The notes beneath the pieces were generated by a model. It ran no database searches and was not told the DNA's origin. It saw only the letters and a list, made by a program, of their open reading frames with translations. 64,000 nucleotides of DNA from Chryseosolibacter sp035628595 (GTDB lineage Bacteria; Bacteroidota; Bacteroidia; Cytophagales; Cyclobacteriaceae): contig DASPJN010000037.1 in the NCBI GenBank assembly GCA_035628595.1, forward strand, positions 11,376 through 75,375, in the 5' to 3' direction. The position numbers were made by a program, and so were the translations under genes. Positions 1 through 8,501 of this stretch are shown here, piece by piece. Position 1 is the stretch's first letter. Each line of letters starts with the position of its first letter.

Positions 1-176
1 GATGCTCCGGCTATCGGCTCATTTGTTTCGGAGTCTTTGACAATACCTGTGATGGTACGCCGTTCCTGTAATGAATTCGCACTTCCATTGTTAATGGCAC
101 CAAACAATAGCAGAGCACTTATTAAACAAAGTGTCGTGCCATGAGAGAAAGATTGTAATGATTTTTGTTTTGACAT
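1..176 (-). CDS. TonB-linked outer membrane receptor, N-terminal part only
   Basis: Only the first 58 codons lie in the window; the gene continues beyond the left edge. They begin with a basic, then hydrophobic signal-peptide-like stretch (LCLISALLLFGAI) and then read ERRTITGIVKDSETNEPIAG. That is the usual opening of the carboxypeptidase-regulatory-like domain at the N-terminus of SusC/RagA-type and other TonB-dependent receptors of Bacteroidetes. Such proteins import glycans, siderophores or other large nutrients across the outer membrane, using energy passed by TonB. The substrate cannot be read from this fragment, and the same domain also occurs on some other surface proteins. Confidence 0.7.
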   Translation of the reverse strand, partial: MSKQKSLQSFSHGTTLCLISALLLFGAINNGSANSLQERRTITGIVKDSETNEPIAGA

Positions 177-304
177 GGGTAAAGGTTAGTTGATGAAAGC
201 TAAATCTTTTTTTCCATTCCGTAAATGGTTTAATTGAAATTAACCTGACGCCATTGAACCCCTCGTTGTCGCATTCGGGATACTACGAGGAATGCGCAAA
301 CCGT

Positions 305-312
305 TACTTTTG
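305..312 (+). promoter_or_regulatory. candidate Bacteroidetes -7 element
   Basis: TACTTTTG matches the Bacteroidetes consensus TAnnTTTG and lies 23 bases before the ATG of the VOC-family gene. I see no clear TTTG at the -33 position, so the promoter call is tentative. Confidence 0.35.
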
Positions 313-335
313 TACATCATTAAAACAATTAAGAT

Positions 336-773
336 ATGGCAATCGTAAGCACTTACCTCAATTTTACTCGTAATACAGAAGAAGCTTTCAATTTTTACAA
401 GTCCGTCTTTAACACCGAGTTCGTTGGAACCGTAGCAAGGTTCAGCGAGATCCCTCCACAGGAAGGAATGCCTCCGCTTCCGGATGCAGACAAGAACCTG
501 GTTATGCACGTTCAACTTCCGATTCTCGGTGGACACATGTTGATGGGAACTGATGCTCCCGAATCAATGGGATTCAAAGTGAACGTCGGTAACAACGTGT
601 ATATCTGCCTGTCACCCGACACGCGAAAGGAAACGAAACGTCTTTTCGACGCGCTGGCAAATGGCGGGAGGGTCAGCATGGATCTACAGGACACATTCTG
701 GGGTGCTTACTACGGTAGCCTCACAGACAAGTTTGGCGTGCAGTGGATGTTCAACTGCGAAGAGAAACAATAG
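336..773 (+). CDS. VOC family (PhnB/glyoxalase-like) protein
   Basis: The 145-residue protein has the PhnB-like form of the vicinal-oxygen-chelate fold. Its N-terminus (STYLNFTRNTEEAFNFYKSV) is the typical first beta-alpha unit, followed by MHVQLPILGGHMLMGTD in the second. The C-terminus (FWGAYYGSLTDKFGVQWMFN) is the family's usual ending. Proteins of this group are cytoplasmic and normally dimeric. Some are related to 3-demethylubiquinone methyltransferase or bleomycin-resistance proteins, but most have no known substrate. The gene stands alone, between a divergent receptor gene and a convergent pseudouridine synthase. The family call is firm and the reaction is unknown. Confidence 0.85.
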   Translation: MAIVSTYLNFTRNTEEAFNFYKSVFNTEFVGTVARFSEIPPQEGMPPLPDADKNLVMHVQLPILGGHMLMGTDAPESMGFKVNVGNNVYICLSPDTRKETKRLFDALANGGRVSMDLQDTFWGAYYGSLTDKFGVQWMFNCEEKQ

Positions 774-832
774 CAACCGTGCCCGGCAGCCGACAAGTTA
801 AATCCTAACACTGTCGTGCCTTTAATTTTAAC

Positions 833-1486
833 TCATAAGTTGAAATCAAATTCCGCTACGATATCCATTTCCTTTTCGGAAAGCGGATGTTTAAAAATTA
901 ACCGGCGCGCATGTAGCGCAATGGCGTCCGCATGGAAAGATGCTGCTGATCCATAAAGATGATCGCCGATAATTGGGCAACCGATGTGTGATAACTGTGA
1001 ACGAATCTGGTGAAATTTTCCCGTATGGAGCTCTATATCCCAAAGAAAAGCCGCGTCATTCAATTTCGTGACGTTGTAGTATAACAAGGCTTTTTCCGCA
1101 CCGATCTGGTCTTCATTGCAAATCACGCCTTTTCGTTTTTCTTTTCGGATCCAATCCTCAAGTGTTCCAGTTGTTGATTCTGGCCCACGGGATGTCACAG
1201 CCTGATAGTATTTTTTAACGACGCGTTGCGCAAATTGCTCACTCAGGTTTCGCAAAACCTCCTTTCGGATCGCAAATAGGACAACACCGCTCACAGGACG
1301 GTCGAGCCGATGCAGATGCTGTGCATACACCTCTCCCTTCAAAGCAAACTTTTCCTTTAAATACTTCTTCGTAAGCTGTTGAAGATTCGGAAATCCATTT
1401 CGGTCCGGCTCGACCATCAATCCAGCAGGCTTGTTGACGACAATGATAACGTCGTCTTCAAATAAAATCGCATTACCTACATCCAT
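833..1486 (-). CDS. RluA-family pseudouridine synthase
   Basis: This 217-residue enzyme converts uridine to pseudouridine in rRNA or tRNA. The N-terminal strand ILFEDDVIIVVNKPAGLMV is the RluA-family opening. The motif HRLDRPVSG carries the catalytic aspartate, about residue 62. HTGKFHQIRSQLSHIGCPI and GDHLYG are the conserved C-terminal motifs. There is no N-terminal S4 domain, so it resembles short TruC/RluA-type enzymes more than RluD. I chose the ATG at 1486; an in-frame TTG at 1507 would add seven residues that do not fit the family. Which uridine it modifies cannot be told from sequence alone. Confidence 0.9.
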   Translation of the reverse strand: MDVGNAILFEDDVIIVVNKPAGLMVEPDRNGFPNLQQLTKKYLKEKFALKGEVYAQHLHRLDRPVSGVVLFAIRKEVLRNLSEQFAQRVVKKYYQAVTSRGPESTTGTLEDWIRKEKRKGVICNEDQIGAEKALLYYNVTKLNDAAFLWDIELHTGKFHQIRSQLSHIGCPIIGDHLYGSAASFHADAIALHARRLIFKHPLSEKEMDIVAEFDFNL

Positions 1487-1658
1487 GTAAAAAAAATCCG
1501 TACACAAATTATCCTTAAAGGTACCCCATTTCGTATGATATTATATATCACGGATTTCGGCGCATCGCCGTCTGTAATATTTCAAACCCGTTGATATACT
1601 TTCAACAACGATTAGCAGGCAACGGAGTTTCTATATACATCACCATCACATCTCTGCC

Positions 1659-1928
1659 ATGAAAACACTTCTTGCTCTGCTTCTATTGTCAGGTTTGTAT
1701 TTTCAGTCATATGCGCAACGAGAGTCACCACGGCGACCCGTACAGCAGGCGGCTCCCTATCAGCCGCTGATTCTGTTGTCAACTGAAGAGGCAACTGATT
1801 ACGCTGAAAGCCCCGGAGAATGCTACTTAAACCTATGGTCTTTCAATGGTCATGTTGTCACCGTTAACAGCGGGCTCGCAAAACAAGGAAGGGGTGCGGT
1901 GCTCGCTTACAACTTACAGGACAACTGA
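1659..1928 (+). CDS. small secreted protein of unknown function
   Basis: The 89-residue protein begins with a clear signal peptide (MKTLLALLLLSGLYFQSYAQ, cleavage likely after AQ). The mature part of about 69 residues starts with a basic, proline-rich stretch (RESPRRPVQQ) and has one cysteine. I recognise no family. It lies alone between two genes on the other strand. The signal peptide and ATG start support a real gene, but the short length leaves some doubt. Confidence 0.55.
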   Translation: MKTLLALLLLSGLYFQSYAQRESPRRPVQQAAPYQPLILLSTEEATDYAESPGECYLNLWSFNGHVVTVNSGLAKQGRGAVLAYNLQDN

Positions 1929-2015
1929 TCGTCGGCCCTTCGTTAATGAAATCGAATGAACCGGATCAATGTGGCATGAACTCCGTCATGTCACGAACAA
2001 ACGCTCTTCATTATT

Positions 2016-2795
2016 TCACCTCGACAGCATGGGCACGAAATCTGTTCGTGGCGGCAGACTCACGTAAGGGTAAACAACGGATGACAAGTAAAGTCCCTGC
2101 GCGGGGGCGCGCGCCACATTCGGTGAGGGCGCTTTAGTAATCAACATGCTTTCAAATTCATCTTTCGTCATGTCGCCGCGTCCGATCTGGACCAAATGCC
2201 CGACAATAACGCGGATCATTCCACTCAGGAAACGATTCGCCGAAATATGAAACCGCAGTCGTCCACGCTCGCCGACAAACAAGGCCGCCTTAGTTATCTC
2301 ACAAATCGTTGTCCTGTATTTAGCCGGTGTTTTGCAAAACGATTTGTAGTCATCGTACAACATTAACAATGCTACTGCATCGTGCATCGAAGCATAGTTG
2401 AGATCTGGTACATCGTAAAAGGTACTATACTGGCAGAGAAACGGGTCTTTCTCAACATGAATGAAGTAGTCGTAGCTTCTGCTGATGGCGTCAAATCGTG
2501 CATGCCGTTCGTCACTCACTTCAAATACATCGAACACAGAAATATCAGCAGGAAGGTTTTGGTTTAGGCGCCACTTCAAATCAAAATCAATTGTTTTTTC
2601 GATATCAGCGTGAAAATAAAACTGAGCGGCGTGTACGCCAGCGTCTGTCCGGCCGCATCCAATGATCGGTGTCTTTAGCTTCAACACTTTTTCGAGCGTT
2701 TGCTCGATTGTGTTTTGCACACTGTTGATGTCAGGGAATTTCTGCCATCCGCGGTAGGCCGTGCCTTGATATCCGATGTGAAAGAAATAGCGCAT
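2016..2795 (-). CDS. truA: tRNA pseudouridine(38-40) synthase TruA
   Basis: TruA makes pseudouridine at positions 38-40 of the tRNA anticodon arm. The 259-residue length is normal. The N-terminus YFFHIGYQGTAYRGWQ is the first TruA strand, and GCGRTDAGVHA holds the catalytic aspartate (D51). Later motifs include FDAISRSYDYFI and FLSGMIRVIVGHLVQIGRG, both well conserved in the family. The extreme C-terminus (after about residue 235) is more variable. The gene is monocistronic here. Confidence 0.95.
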   Translation of the reverse strand: MRYFFHIGYQGTAYRGWQKFPDINSVQNTIEQTLEKVLKLKTPIIGCGRTDAGVHAAQFYFHADIEKTIDFDLKWRLNQNLPADISVFDVFEVSDERHARFDAISRSYDYFIHVEKDPFLCQYSTFYDVPDLNYASMHDAVALLMLYDDYKSFCKTPAKYRTTICEITKAALFVGERGRLRFHISANRFLSGMIRVIVGHLVQIGRGDMTKDEFESMLITKAPSPNVARAPAQGLYLSSVVYPYVSLPPRTDFVPMLSR

Positions 2796-3107
2796 GTCGT
2801 GAAAAGTAGTAAATGCCGATGATAAAACAATCTGCTATACAAATACTGGTTGTCGTTATTCGCCCTATCTTTACCGGTGTAACACCGCCGCGCACATATT
2901 AGTTGACTTATCTTTGTTATGAAACATCATTAGGCAGGTGGCAGCACTGGCACGGTGGATGGTTTCAAATATTTTGCTTCCGTCGTGTAACTCCAGCACT
3001 TAACGATTATTATTGATTGCAGTGATCATTATGTTGCAAAAGCAATGAAGCCATAATGCGTTGGACAAGTTGAACTCACAAATCAAAAGCTGTGTAGCAG
3101 ACTCGAA
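2796..3107. other. 312-base gap with no convincing gene
   Basis: This gap lies between divergently transcribed truA and the DUF1801 gene. It holds a perfect TAnnTTTG match (TATCTTTG, 2909-2916) on the plus strand, about 190 bases before the DUF1801 start. That could mark a long 5' leader. A 29-codon hydrophobic open frame (2813-2902) is present but not supported by anything else. I see no hairpin terminator. Confidence 0.4.
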
Positions 3108-3515
3108 ATGAAAACATTAACCTCCATTCCGAAAACAGTCGATGACTATCTTGAAGCGCATCCACCGGAGATCGTTCAAATGATGGAAGAACTACGATCC
3201 GCGATACGAAAAGCTGCGCCCAAAGCTGAAGAGATCATCAGCTACCAGATTCCTACATACAAGTATAAAGGTGCGCTTGTTCATTTTGCGATCTTCAAAA
3301 ATCATTGCTCTTTTTTCGGAGTCGATAAGAACCTTTTGAAATCCTTTAGCAAAGAATTAGAACCTTTCGACGTCAAAGGAACCACCATACATTTTACGCT
3401 GGAAAATCCTTTGCCATCCAGCTTAACTCAAAAACTTGTTAAAGAACGGCTGAAACAAAACGAAGCACGCGATGAGATGAAAAAACCGAACAAGAAATCA
3501 GTTAAACGCAGCTAG
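3108..3515 (+). CDS. DUF1801 (YdhG-like) family protein
   Basis: The 135-residue protein matches the DUF1801/YdhG pattern. It opens with a helix (TVDDYLEAHPPEIVQMMEEL), then AAPKAEEIISYQIPTYKYKG, then a strand HFAIFKNHCSFF. The end is lysine-rich (KKPNKKSVKRS). The fold is related to the YjbR/frataxin-like group. Members are small cytoplasmic proteins of unknown biochemical role, sometimes linked to iron or stress. Neighbours give no further hint. Confidence 0.85.
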   Translation: MKTLTSIPKTVDDYLEAHPPEIVQMMEELRSAIRKAAPKAEEIISYQIPTYKYKGALVHFAIFKNHCSFFGVDKNLLKSFSKELEPFDVKGTTIHFTLENPLPSSLTQKLVKERLKQNEARDEMKKPNKKSVKRS

Positions 3516-3547
3516 ACGAATGGCCCTTTGTCAGCATCTTCATAGAA

Positions 3548-3757
3548 TCAGTCATCAAACGTGCGATGTGACGGCGAGCCATTTTTCAGGATCGCAAGCA
3601 CCATCCAAATAAAAGCTCCCTGCAGAAGAAACAAATACAGCAAGAGGAAGAACACTGGGACGGAAAGGATGGGCGAACAAAGAATAATAAATATCAGGAA
3701 CGCTCCCGAAACAAGAGAAATACTGAAAGCAATTTTTAACATGGCCAAAGTTTCCAT
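3548..3757 (-). CDS. small two-helix membrane protein
   Basis: The 69-residue product has two strongly hydrophobic segments (about residues 8-32 and 34-58) and a short polar tail (NGSPSHRTFDD). It looks like a small inner-membrane protein. I recognise no family. The ATG at 3757 sits only a few bases after an AT-rich stretch with a TTTTG element, so the leader would be very short. It is divergent from the peptidase gene that starts at 3930. Confidence 0.5.
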   Translation of the reverse strand: METLAMLKIAFSISLVSGAFLIFIILCSPILSVPVFFLLLYLFLLQGAFIWMVLAILKNGSPSHRTFDD

Positions 3758-3822
3758 TTAGGCTAACAAAATTTGCCCTGACATTGAAGTATCTCGATAA
3801 ACCAAATACATGCTTCTAGGTA

Positions 3823-3840
3823 AATCAGGTGCGCCTGATT
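3823..3840. promoter_or_regulatory. 18-base inverted repeat, possible operator
   Basis: AATCAGG, four bases, then CCTGATT form a perfect 7+7 inverted repeat. It lies in the 172-base gap between the divergent small membrane protein and the peptidase-LytS-LytT genes, about 90 bases before the latter. It could be a regulator-binding site shared by both directions. No regulator can be named. Confidence 0.35.
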
Positions 3841-3929
3841 GTAACTCACTCTGGTTTTCCGGCAATTGACACCATAGAATGTTACTCATATCTTTTTCCC
3901 GCCGTCTATTCAGCATAAACAAATAAGTA

Positions 3930-5369
3930 ATGAAAACAGTTATGCTAATAGTTTTGATTGTCATGGCGTCAGTTGCGTCAGGACAAACCGTCGACACTGC
4001 AGTTTACAAGGTTACCTTTGACGCATCGCGCGAATTTGTGAAGGTATCTGCAACAATTCCGATGACCGGAAAAATGCTCTCGATGTATGTGAATCCAACC
4101 CCATCAATAGCAGACGGGCAAGCTTCGTTTGTCAGAAATCTGAAAATCAAAAGTATCGCGGGAGACGAACTGCCTTTGAAGTATAAAGGTCTTGGCGACT
4201 GGACCGTATCCGGCAAAATTCCTGCAAACTTGATGCTTGAGTATGAGGTCAGACTTGATCATCAGAAACATGCGTGGGACTTTGGGATTGAAGAAGTATC
4301 ATACGTGACTGAAGACGGAGTTTTTATGATCGGGTCGTCTTTATTTATAATCTCTGATGTACGGTCATCATTCAAAGTAATCTTCGACGTGCCGGCAGAC
4401 TGGAATGTCTCAACACCGTGGCAAAAAACAGGAGCAAATGAATTTGTGGTAGACAACCGACGCGAGCTATTGTACAACACGATTTTTGCGGGCACACACA
4501 CTGAAGAAGTGATTGATGTTGACGGGTTGCATCTTGTACTGGTAATGGGATCCGAGTATAAATCGGCAAAACAACTTTTCGAAAGCAAACTCATCCCTAC
4601 GATAAAACAATTCAATCAGGTTTTTGGTGGCAGCCTCGGCGGTAAATACATGGCGGTAGTGAACAAGGGGAATATGACCGATGGCGGTGCCTTTCTCAAC
4701 AGCTATTCGATGGTAATTGAAGGTCCGGCAACTGAGGCGGGTAGCGTGGTCTGGGCACACGGCATGTCCCACGAAATATGTCATCTCTGGAATGGGATCT
4801 CAATTCAGCCTGCTGGCCAGGACGAATGGTTTAAAGAAGGATTTACCGATTACATTACCTTCGTTGCGATGAAAAGGGCAGGTGTTATTTCGGAGGAACT
4901 GGCGCTTAAAAGACTGGAAAACTCATATCGAAAATATCTGCTCGCGAAAATGATGATGGGGACAACATCAACCTTGAAAGACGCCGGCGAAGCGAAAGCC
5001 GAAAACCGATTGCTGATTTACGGCGGCGGCGCAATTGTTGCGTTCGGGCTCGACGTTGAGATCCGCGTGAGCACGCACAATAAACAAAATCTCGATAACA
5101 TTATGGCCGAGCTTTACCGCGATTTTGCGAAAACCGGTAAAAACTACTCAATGGAAGATCTGATCATGATAAGCTCACGAATTGCGGATAAAGACATGAG
5201 GCCGTTCTTTGAAAGGTTCGTTACCGGAAAAGAAATGTTTCCGATGAATGAATACCTTAAAAAAGCAGGTCTGCAAATGCATACTTTTGTGGAAGAGATA
5301 TATATCTCAAAATCTGATGCATCAACGGCGTCAGAAAAGCAAATTGGCTCCGACCTATTTGGACTGTAA
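3930..5369 (+). CDS. secreted gluzincin (M1/M61-like) metallopeptidase
   Basis: The 479-residue protein has a signal peptide (MKTVMLIVLIVMASVASGQ), a beta-rich N-terminal domain to about residue 200, and a catalytic domain. The zinc site is HEICH (H281, E282, H285), followed 17 residues later by E303 in WFKEGFTDY. This is the HExxH...E pattern of gluzincins; M1 enzymes usually have 18 residues between. The segment around GFTDY also recalls M61 glycyl aminopeptidases. It probably acts in the periplasm or outside the cell on peptide N-termini. The LytS kinase gene starts 12 bases downstream, so the three genes probably form one operon. Confidence 0.8.
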   Translation: MKTVMLIVLIVMASVASGQTVDTAVYKVTFDASREFVKVSATIPMTGKMLSMYVNPTPSIADGQASFVRNLKIKSIAGDELPLKYKGLGDWTVSGKIPANLMLEYEVRLDHQKHAWDFGIEEVSYVTEDGVFMIGSSLFIISDVRSSFKVIFDVPADWNVSTPWQKTGANEFVVDNRRELLYNTIFAGTHTEEVIDVDGLHLVLVMGSEYKSAKQLFESKLIPTIKQFNQVFGGSLGGKYMAVVNKGNMTDGGAFLNSYSMVIEGPATEAGSVVWAHGMSHEICHLWNGISIQPAGQDEWFKEGFTDYITFVAMKRAGVISEELALKRLENSYRKYLLAKMMMGTTSTLKDAGEAKAENRLLIYGGGAIVAFGLDVEIRVSTHNKQNLDNIMAELYRDFAKTGKNYSMEDLIMISSRIADKDMRPFFERFVTGKEMFPMNEYLKKAGLQMHTFVEEIYISKSDASTASEKQIGSDLFGL

Positions 5370-5381
5370 CAAATCGAAGAA

Positions 5382-6422
5382 ATGTTAATACAACCGAAGT
5401 CAAAAATTTCAATAGGCGTTTTTTCAGTTGCCTTGATTTTTACTTCGGTTTGTTTTCTTGTGGTGCTTCGTGAAATATATCTCGGCATTTTTGCCGGGGT
5501 TACAATGGCGTTGCTGATTGAAATCCTTCGTAATACAATTCTGTATTCCCTCATGTGGGGAGGTGCCCGCGTTGTGTTCGTCTTTGCCAATTACGCTATC
5601 CCATGGCAAAAGTATCCCATAACAGGCCTGATCATTCAACTTATTGCGGCCGGCATTTATAGTTACGCATTCGTTCTTTTCTATGCGTTTATCCTGGAAG
5701 GAAAGGTAGATGATAACATCGGTTCGCGCGACAGACATTTTATGTTAATGGTCATCGTGTTTGTTTTGAGCACCGGATTCAATTTAACGCTCACATTAAA
5801 AAAAATTCTGGATCAGTGGAAAAGTTCAATGGTCACCGCCGAGCAAGCAAACAAGGCAAAGATCACTGCCGAACTCGCAGTGTTGCGGAATCAGGTAAAC
5901 CCACACTTCCTTTTTAACAGCCTGAATACATTGTCGTCGCTCGTCTATAAAGACGCTGAGCTCTCGGATAAATACATTAATCAGATGGCAAAAGTTTATC
6001 GATACCTGCTCGATACCAAAGAAAAGGACCTCGTAAAACTCGAAGAGGAACTGGCCTTTATCGACTCATTTATATACTTGCTGAAGATCCGCTTTAAAGA
6101 AGCGATCATGATCAACATTTCGGTGGATCTTGCGACCTGGCAGGCCTCAATAATTCCCAATACGTTGCAGCTATTGATAGAAAATGCCGTGAAGCACAAC
6201 ATCATTCTTGAAAAAACGCCGCTGATCATTGATGTGTTCGTCGAGAATGAATTTCTCGTCGTAAAGAATTCATTGCGCGAACGCCGAAACAAGGAGAACA
6301 GCACCAACGTCGGATTAAAAAATATTACCGAACGTTATGAGTTCTTCTGTCACTGTAGAATCGACGTGCTCAAGACCGAGAACGCATTCATTGTAAAAAT
6401 TCCGCTCCTTTATGAAGGGTGA
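5382..6422 (+). CDS. LytS-type sensor histidine kinase
   Basis: The 346-residue kinase has about four transmembrane helices in residues 10-140. The His_kinase domain follows, with the phosphorylated histidine H175 in NPHFLFNSLN. The ATP-binding domain includes the N-box LQLLIENAVKHN. There is no obvious sensory domain outside the membrane. It is expected to phosphorylate the LytTR regulator encoded next, whose reading frame overlaps by 11 bases. Sitting directly after a secreted peptidase gene, it may sense an envelope signal; that is inference. Confidence 0.92.
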   Translation: MLIQPKSKISIGVFSVALIFTSVCFLVVLREIYLGIFAGVTMALLIEILRNTILYSLMWGGARVVFVFANYAIPWQKYPITGLIIQLIAAGIYSYAFVLFYAFILEGKVDDNIGSRDRHFMLMVIVFVLSTGFNLTLTLKKILDQWKSSMVTAEQANKAKITAELAVLRNQVNPHFLFNSLNTLSSLVYKDAELSDKYINQMAKVYRYLLDTKEKDLVKLEEELAFIDSFIYLLKIRFKEAIMINISVDLATWQASIIPNTLQLLIENAVKHNIILEKTPLIIDVFVENEFLVVKNSLRERRNKENSTNVGLKNITERYEFFCHCRIDVLKTENAFIVKIPLLYEG

Positions 6423-7182
6423 AATGAAAGTAATAATAATAGAGGACGAAATTGAAGCTGCCGAAAAACTGGTTGTGCTGCTTAAACGATTTGATCCTTC
6501 TATCGAAATACTGAAGAGGATTCAGTCCGTCGAAGATGCCGTAAGTTATTTTTCTTCGTCCTCTCGCCGGCCCGACCTCATGTTTATGGATATCCATCTC
6601 GGCGATGGAAACAGCTTCGAGATATTTGAACTCGTTAATATTGATGCACCCGTGATCTTTACAACGGCTTATGATGACTATGCGCTGAAAGCCTTCAAAA
6701 CAAACAGCGTTGATTACCTTCTCAAACCAATCGATTACCAGGAACTCGCATACGCGATTGATAAGTATAGGACGACCTTCGGAAAAACCGGTGTCAATAC
6801 AAACGATTTGATGATGGGGCTTTCGAGATCTTTAATATCGGCTAATAAGACGAGATTCCTTGTTAAGTCTGGTGGCAAAATGAAGTATGTCAATATTGAA
6901 AATGTGGCATACTTTGAAGCACAGAACAAATATGTTTTTCTCATCACAAAAAGTGGAGACCGGTTCCTCGTTAACGACAAGCTGGAAGCGCTCGACACGC
7001 AGCTTGACGAAAGACAATTTTTCCGCATTTCCCGCAGTCACATCATCAACATCAATGCAATCGTTGAATTTCAACCATACTTTAACAGCCGACTCGTTTT
7101 GACCCTGCATCCTCCATCGAAAGAGGCTATTACGGTGAGCAGACACAGGGCATTAGATTTCAAAAAATGGATAGACCAATAA
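6412..7182 (+). CDS. LytTR-family response regulator
   Basis: The 256-residue regulator has an N-terminal receiver with acidic pair EDE, phospho-acceptor D60 (LMFMDIHLGDG), the T in IFTTAYDDYA and the lysine in YLLKPID. The C-terminal LytTR DNA-binding domain runs from about residue 145, with the motifs YFEAQNKYVFLIT and FFRISRSHIININAI. The ATG at 6412 overlaps the kinase gene; an ATG at 6424 starts at the usual MKVIIIEDE and may be the real start. It should control transcription with the kinase upstream. Confidence 0.93.
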   Translation: MKGEMKVIIIEDEIEAAEKLVVLLKRFDPSIEILKRIQSVEDAVSYFSSSSRRPDLMFMDIHLGDGNSFEIFELVNIDAPVIFTTAYDDYALKAFKTNSVDYLLKPIDYQELAYAIDKYRTTFGKTGVNTNDLMMGLSRSLISANKTRFLVKSGGKMKYVNIENVAYFEAQNKYVFLITKSGDRFLVNDKLEALDTQLDERQFFRISRSHIININAIVEFQPYFNSRLVLTLHPPSKEAITVSRHRALDFKKWIDQ

Positions 7183-7226
7183 CATAAAGACTTGATTTTC
7201 AGACTCATATTACACTAATAAAATTA

Positions 7227-7265
7227 TTTAGAAAAATTCTAAACAGACTTAACTAGAATAAGTCT
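7227..7265. promoter_or_regulatory. double palindromic operator of the iron operon
   Basis: Two perfect inverted repeats lie side by side. TTTAGAA-AAA-TTCTAAA spans 7227-7243, and AGACTTA, seven bases, TAAGTCT spans 7245-7265. They share the half-site core AGA/TCT and lie just upstream of a TATCTTTG -7 element. This is the arrangement expected for a repressor that blocks RNA polymerase, for example an iron-responsive Fur- or DtxR-family protein. The regulator's identity is inferred only from the downstream genes. Confidence 0.6.
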
Positions 7266-7272
7266 AAATAAA

Positions 7273-7280
7273 TATCTTTG
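7273..7280 (+). promoter_or_regulatory. -7 promoter element of the iron operon
   Basis: TATCTTTG matches the Bacteroidetes consensus TAnnTTTG exactly. It lies 22 bases before the ATG at 7303 and starts eight bases after the second palindrome. The -33 region would fall within the palindromes. Confidence 0.55.
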
Positions 7281-7302
7281 CCGCAGTTAAACACATAACT
7301 CA

Positions 7303-8481
7303 ATGGCAAAAAACCTATACAACCCTAAATTATTACTCATTCTGGCCGTTTGTGGCCTTTCATCTTGCGACAACGATGACGAAACAAAAAATCTACGCTC
7401 TTCAGTTGATTATAACACTTTAAGTCTGACTACAGCCTACGCGGATCAATTCGAAGATGCAGATGGCAACTCTACTGTTAATGTATCTGATGGCACGAAC
7501 AGGCTGAAGATGTTTCAAGCATTGAACAGTTATGCCACGTCTTCGATTTCAGCGGATACGCATATTGACGAGGCTCATTTAATGAAAATGTTCACCAACA
7601 CAGGCGAGCCATTTACAGATATTCCTTCAATGAACATAGTGGGCGCCGACCTGAATGCGACAGATGTACAGCTTGAAAATAGTGTTGCGTCATCCTTCGA
7701 TGATAATGAAGCCCAAGCTGTCCGTTCAAAGTTTGCAACATGGTTTACAGACCTTGAGGAAGCGAGTCATGCGCTTGGATCATCTGCCGAATCTGGCGTG
7801 GCCGGAGAGTTGATGAACGGTGAAAGATCATACTTGGTCGACGAAGACGGAATTGAAGTCATTCAGGTCATTCAAAAGTCATTGATCGGCGCGCTTCAGC
7901 TTGATTACATTGGCAATGTACTTTTGGATGAAGGTCTCACTGCTGATAACTCCACGACTGTGAGCGATGAAAACTACACCCAACTCGAGCACAATTGGGA
8001 TGTTGCTTATGGTCTGCTTACTTCAAACCCTATTTATCTTGAAGGTTCAACCGACGAACAACGCGGAACATCAGAGTTTGGCGCCGGTTCATATATATGG
8101 GAATACAACAAAGCACATTATGCTGATTTCTTCCCGGCATTTTTGGAAGGGCGTGCTGCGATCGTAAACAATGATCGCGCAAAACTTCAGGAGAACGCTG
8201 ACTTTATCCGGACAGAAATGGAAAAAACAATTGCAAATGCAGCACTCGGCTATTTAGGAAAGTGGAAAACCGGTGCTAACCATGGTGCACGTGCTCACGC
8301 GATCGGCGAAGGAATTGGATTCATCTATTCACTCCGCTTTGCAAAGATGCACAACGGCGATGCAGCATTTTCCGATGCAATCCTTGCAGACCTTCTTAGC
8401 GGCGATGGCTATTGGGATATTGATGAGGTGAAGGTTGCAAATGCAGAAGCTGCAATAAAAGAGAAATTTGATATTCTATAA
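7303..8481 (+). CDS. DUF4856 lipoprotein, iron-uptake operon
   Basis: The 392-residue protein has a lipoprotein signal peptide ending in GLSSC (C22), followed by acidic residues, which often accompany surface-exposed lipoproteins in this phylum. The body matches DUF4856. It has a typical start (VDYNTLSLTTAYADQFEDAD), a repeated helical pattern, and the conserved motif HGARAHAIGEGIGF near residue 330. DUF4856 genes commonly neighbour imelysin genes, and the mostly helical pattern suggests a related metal-binding role, which is unproven. It is the first gene after the double palindrome and is separated from the imelysin gene by a strong hairpin. Confidence 0.85.
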   Translation: MAKNLYNPKLLLILAVCGLSSCDNDDETKNLRSSVDYNTLSLTTAYADQFEDADGNSTVNVSDGTNRLKMFQALNSYATSSISADTHIDEAHLMKMFTNTGEPFTDIPSMNIVGADLNATDVQLENSVASSFDDNEAQAVRSKFATWFTDLEEASHALGSSAESGVAGELMNGERSYLVDEDGIEVIQVIQKSLIGALQLDYIGNVLLDEGLTADNSTTVSDENYTQLEHNWDVAYGLLTSNPIYLEGSTDEQRGTSEFGAGSYIWEYNKAHYADFFPAFLEGRAAIVNNDRAKLQENADFIRTEMEKTIANAALGYLGKWKTGANHGARAHAIGEGIGFIYSLRFAKMHNGDAAFSDAILADLLSGDGYWDIDEVKVANAEAAIKEKFDIL

Positions 8482-8501
8482 ATAATAAGATCTAATTCTT
8501 C

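Noticed and set aside
2813..2902. 29-codon hydrophobic frame in the truA-DUF1801 gap
   Set aside because: Too short and isolated to support as a gene.
5144..5590. 148-codon frame antisense to the peptidase and LytS genes
   Set aside because: It overlaps two well-supported genes on the other strand and shows no domain.
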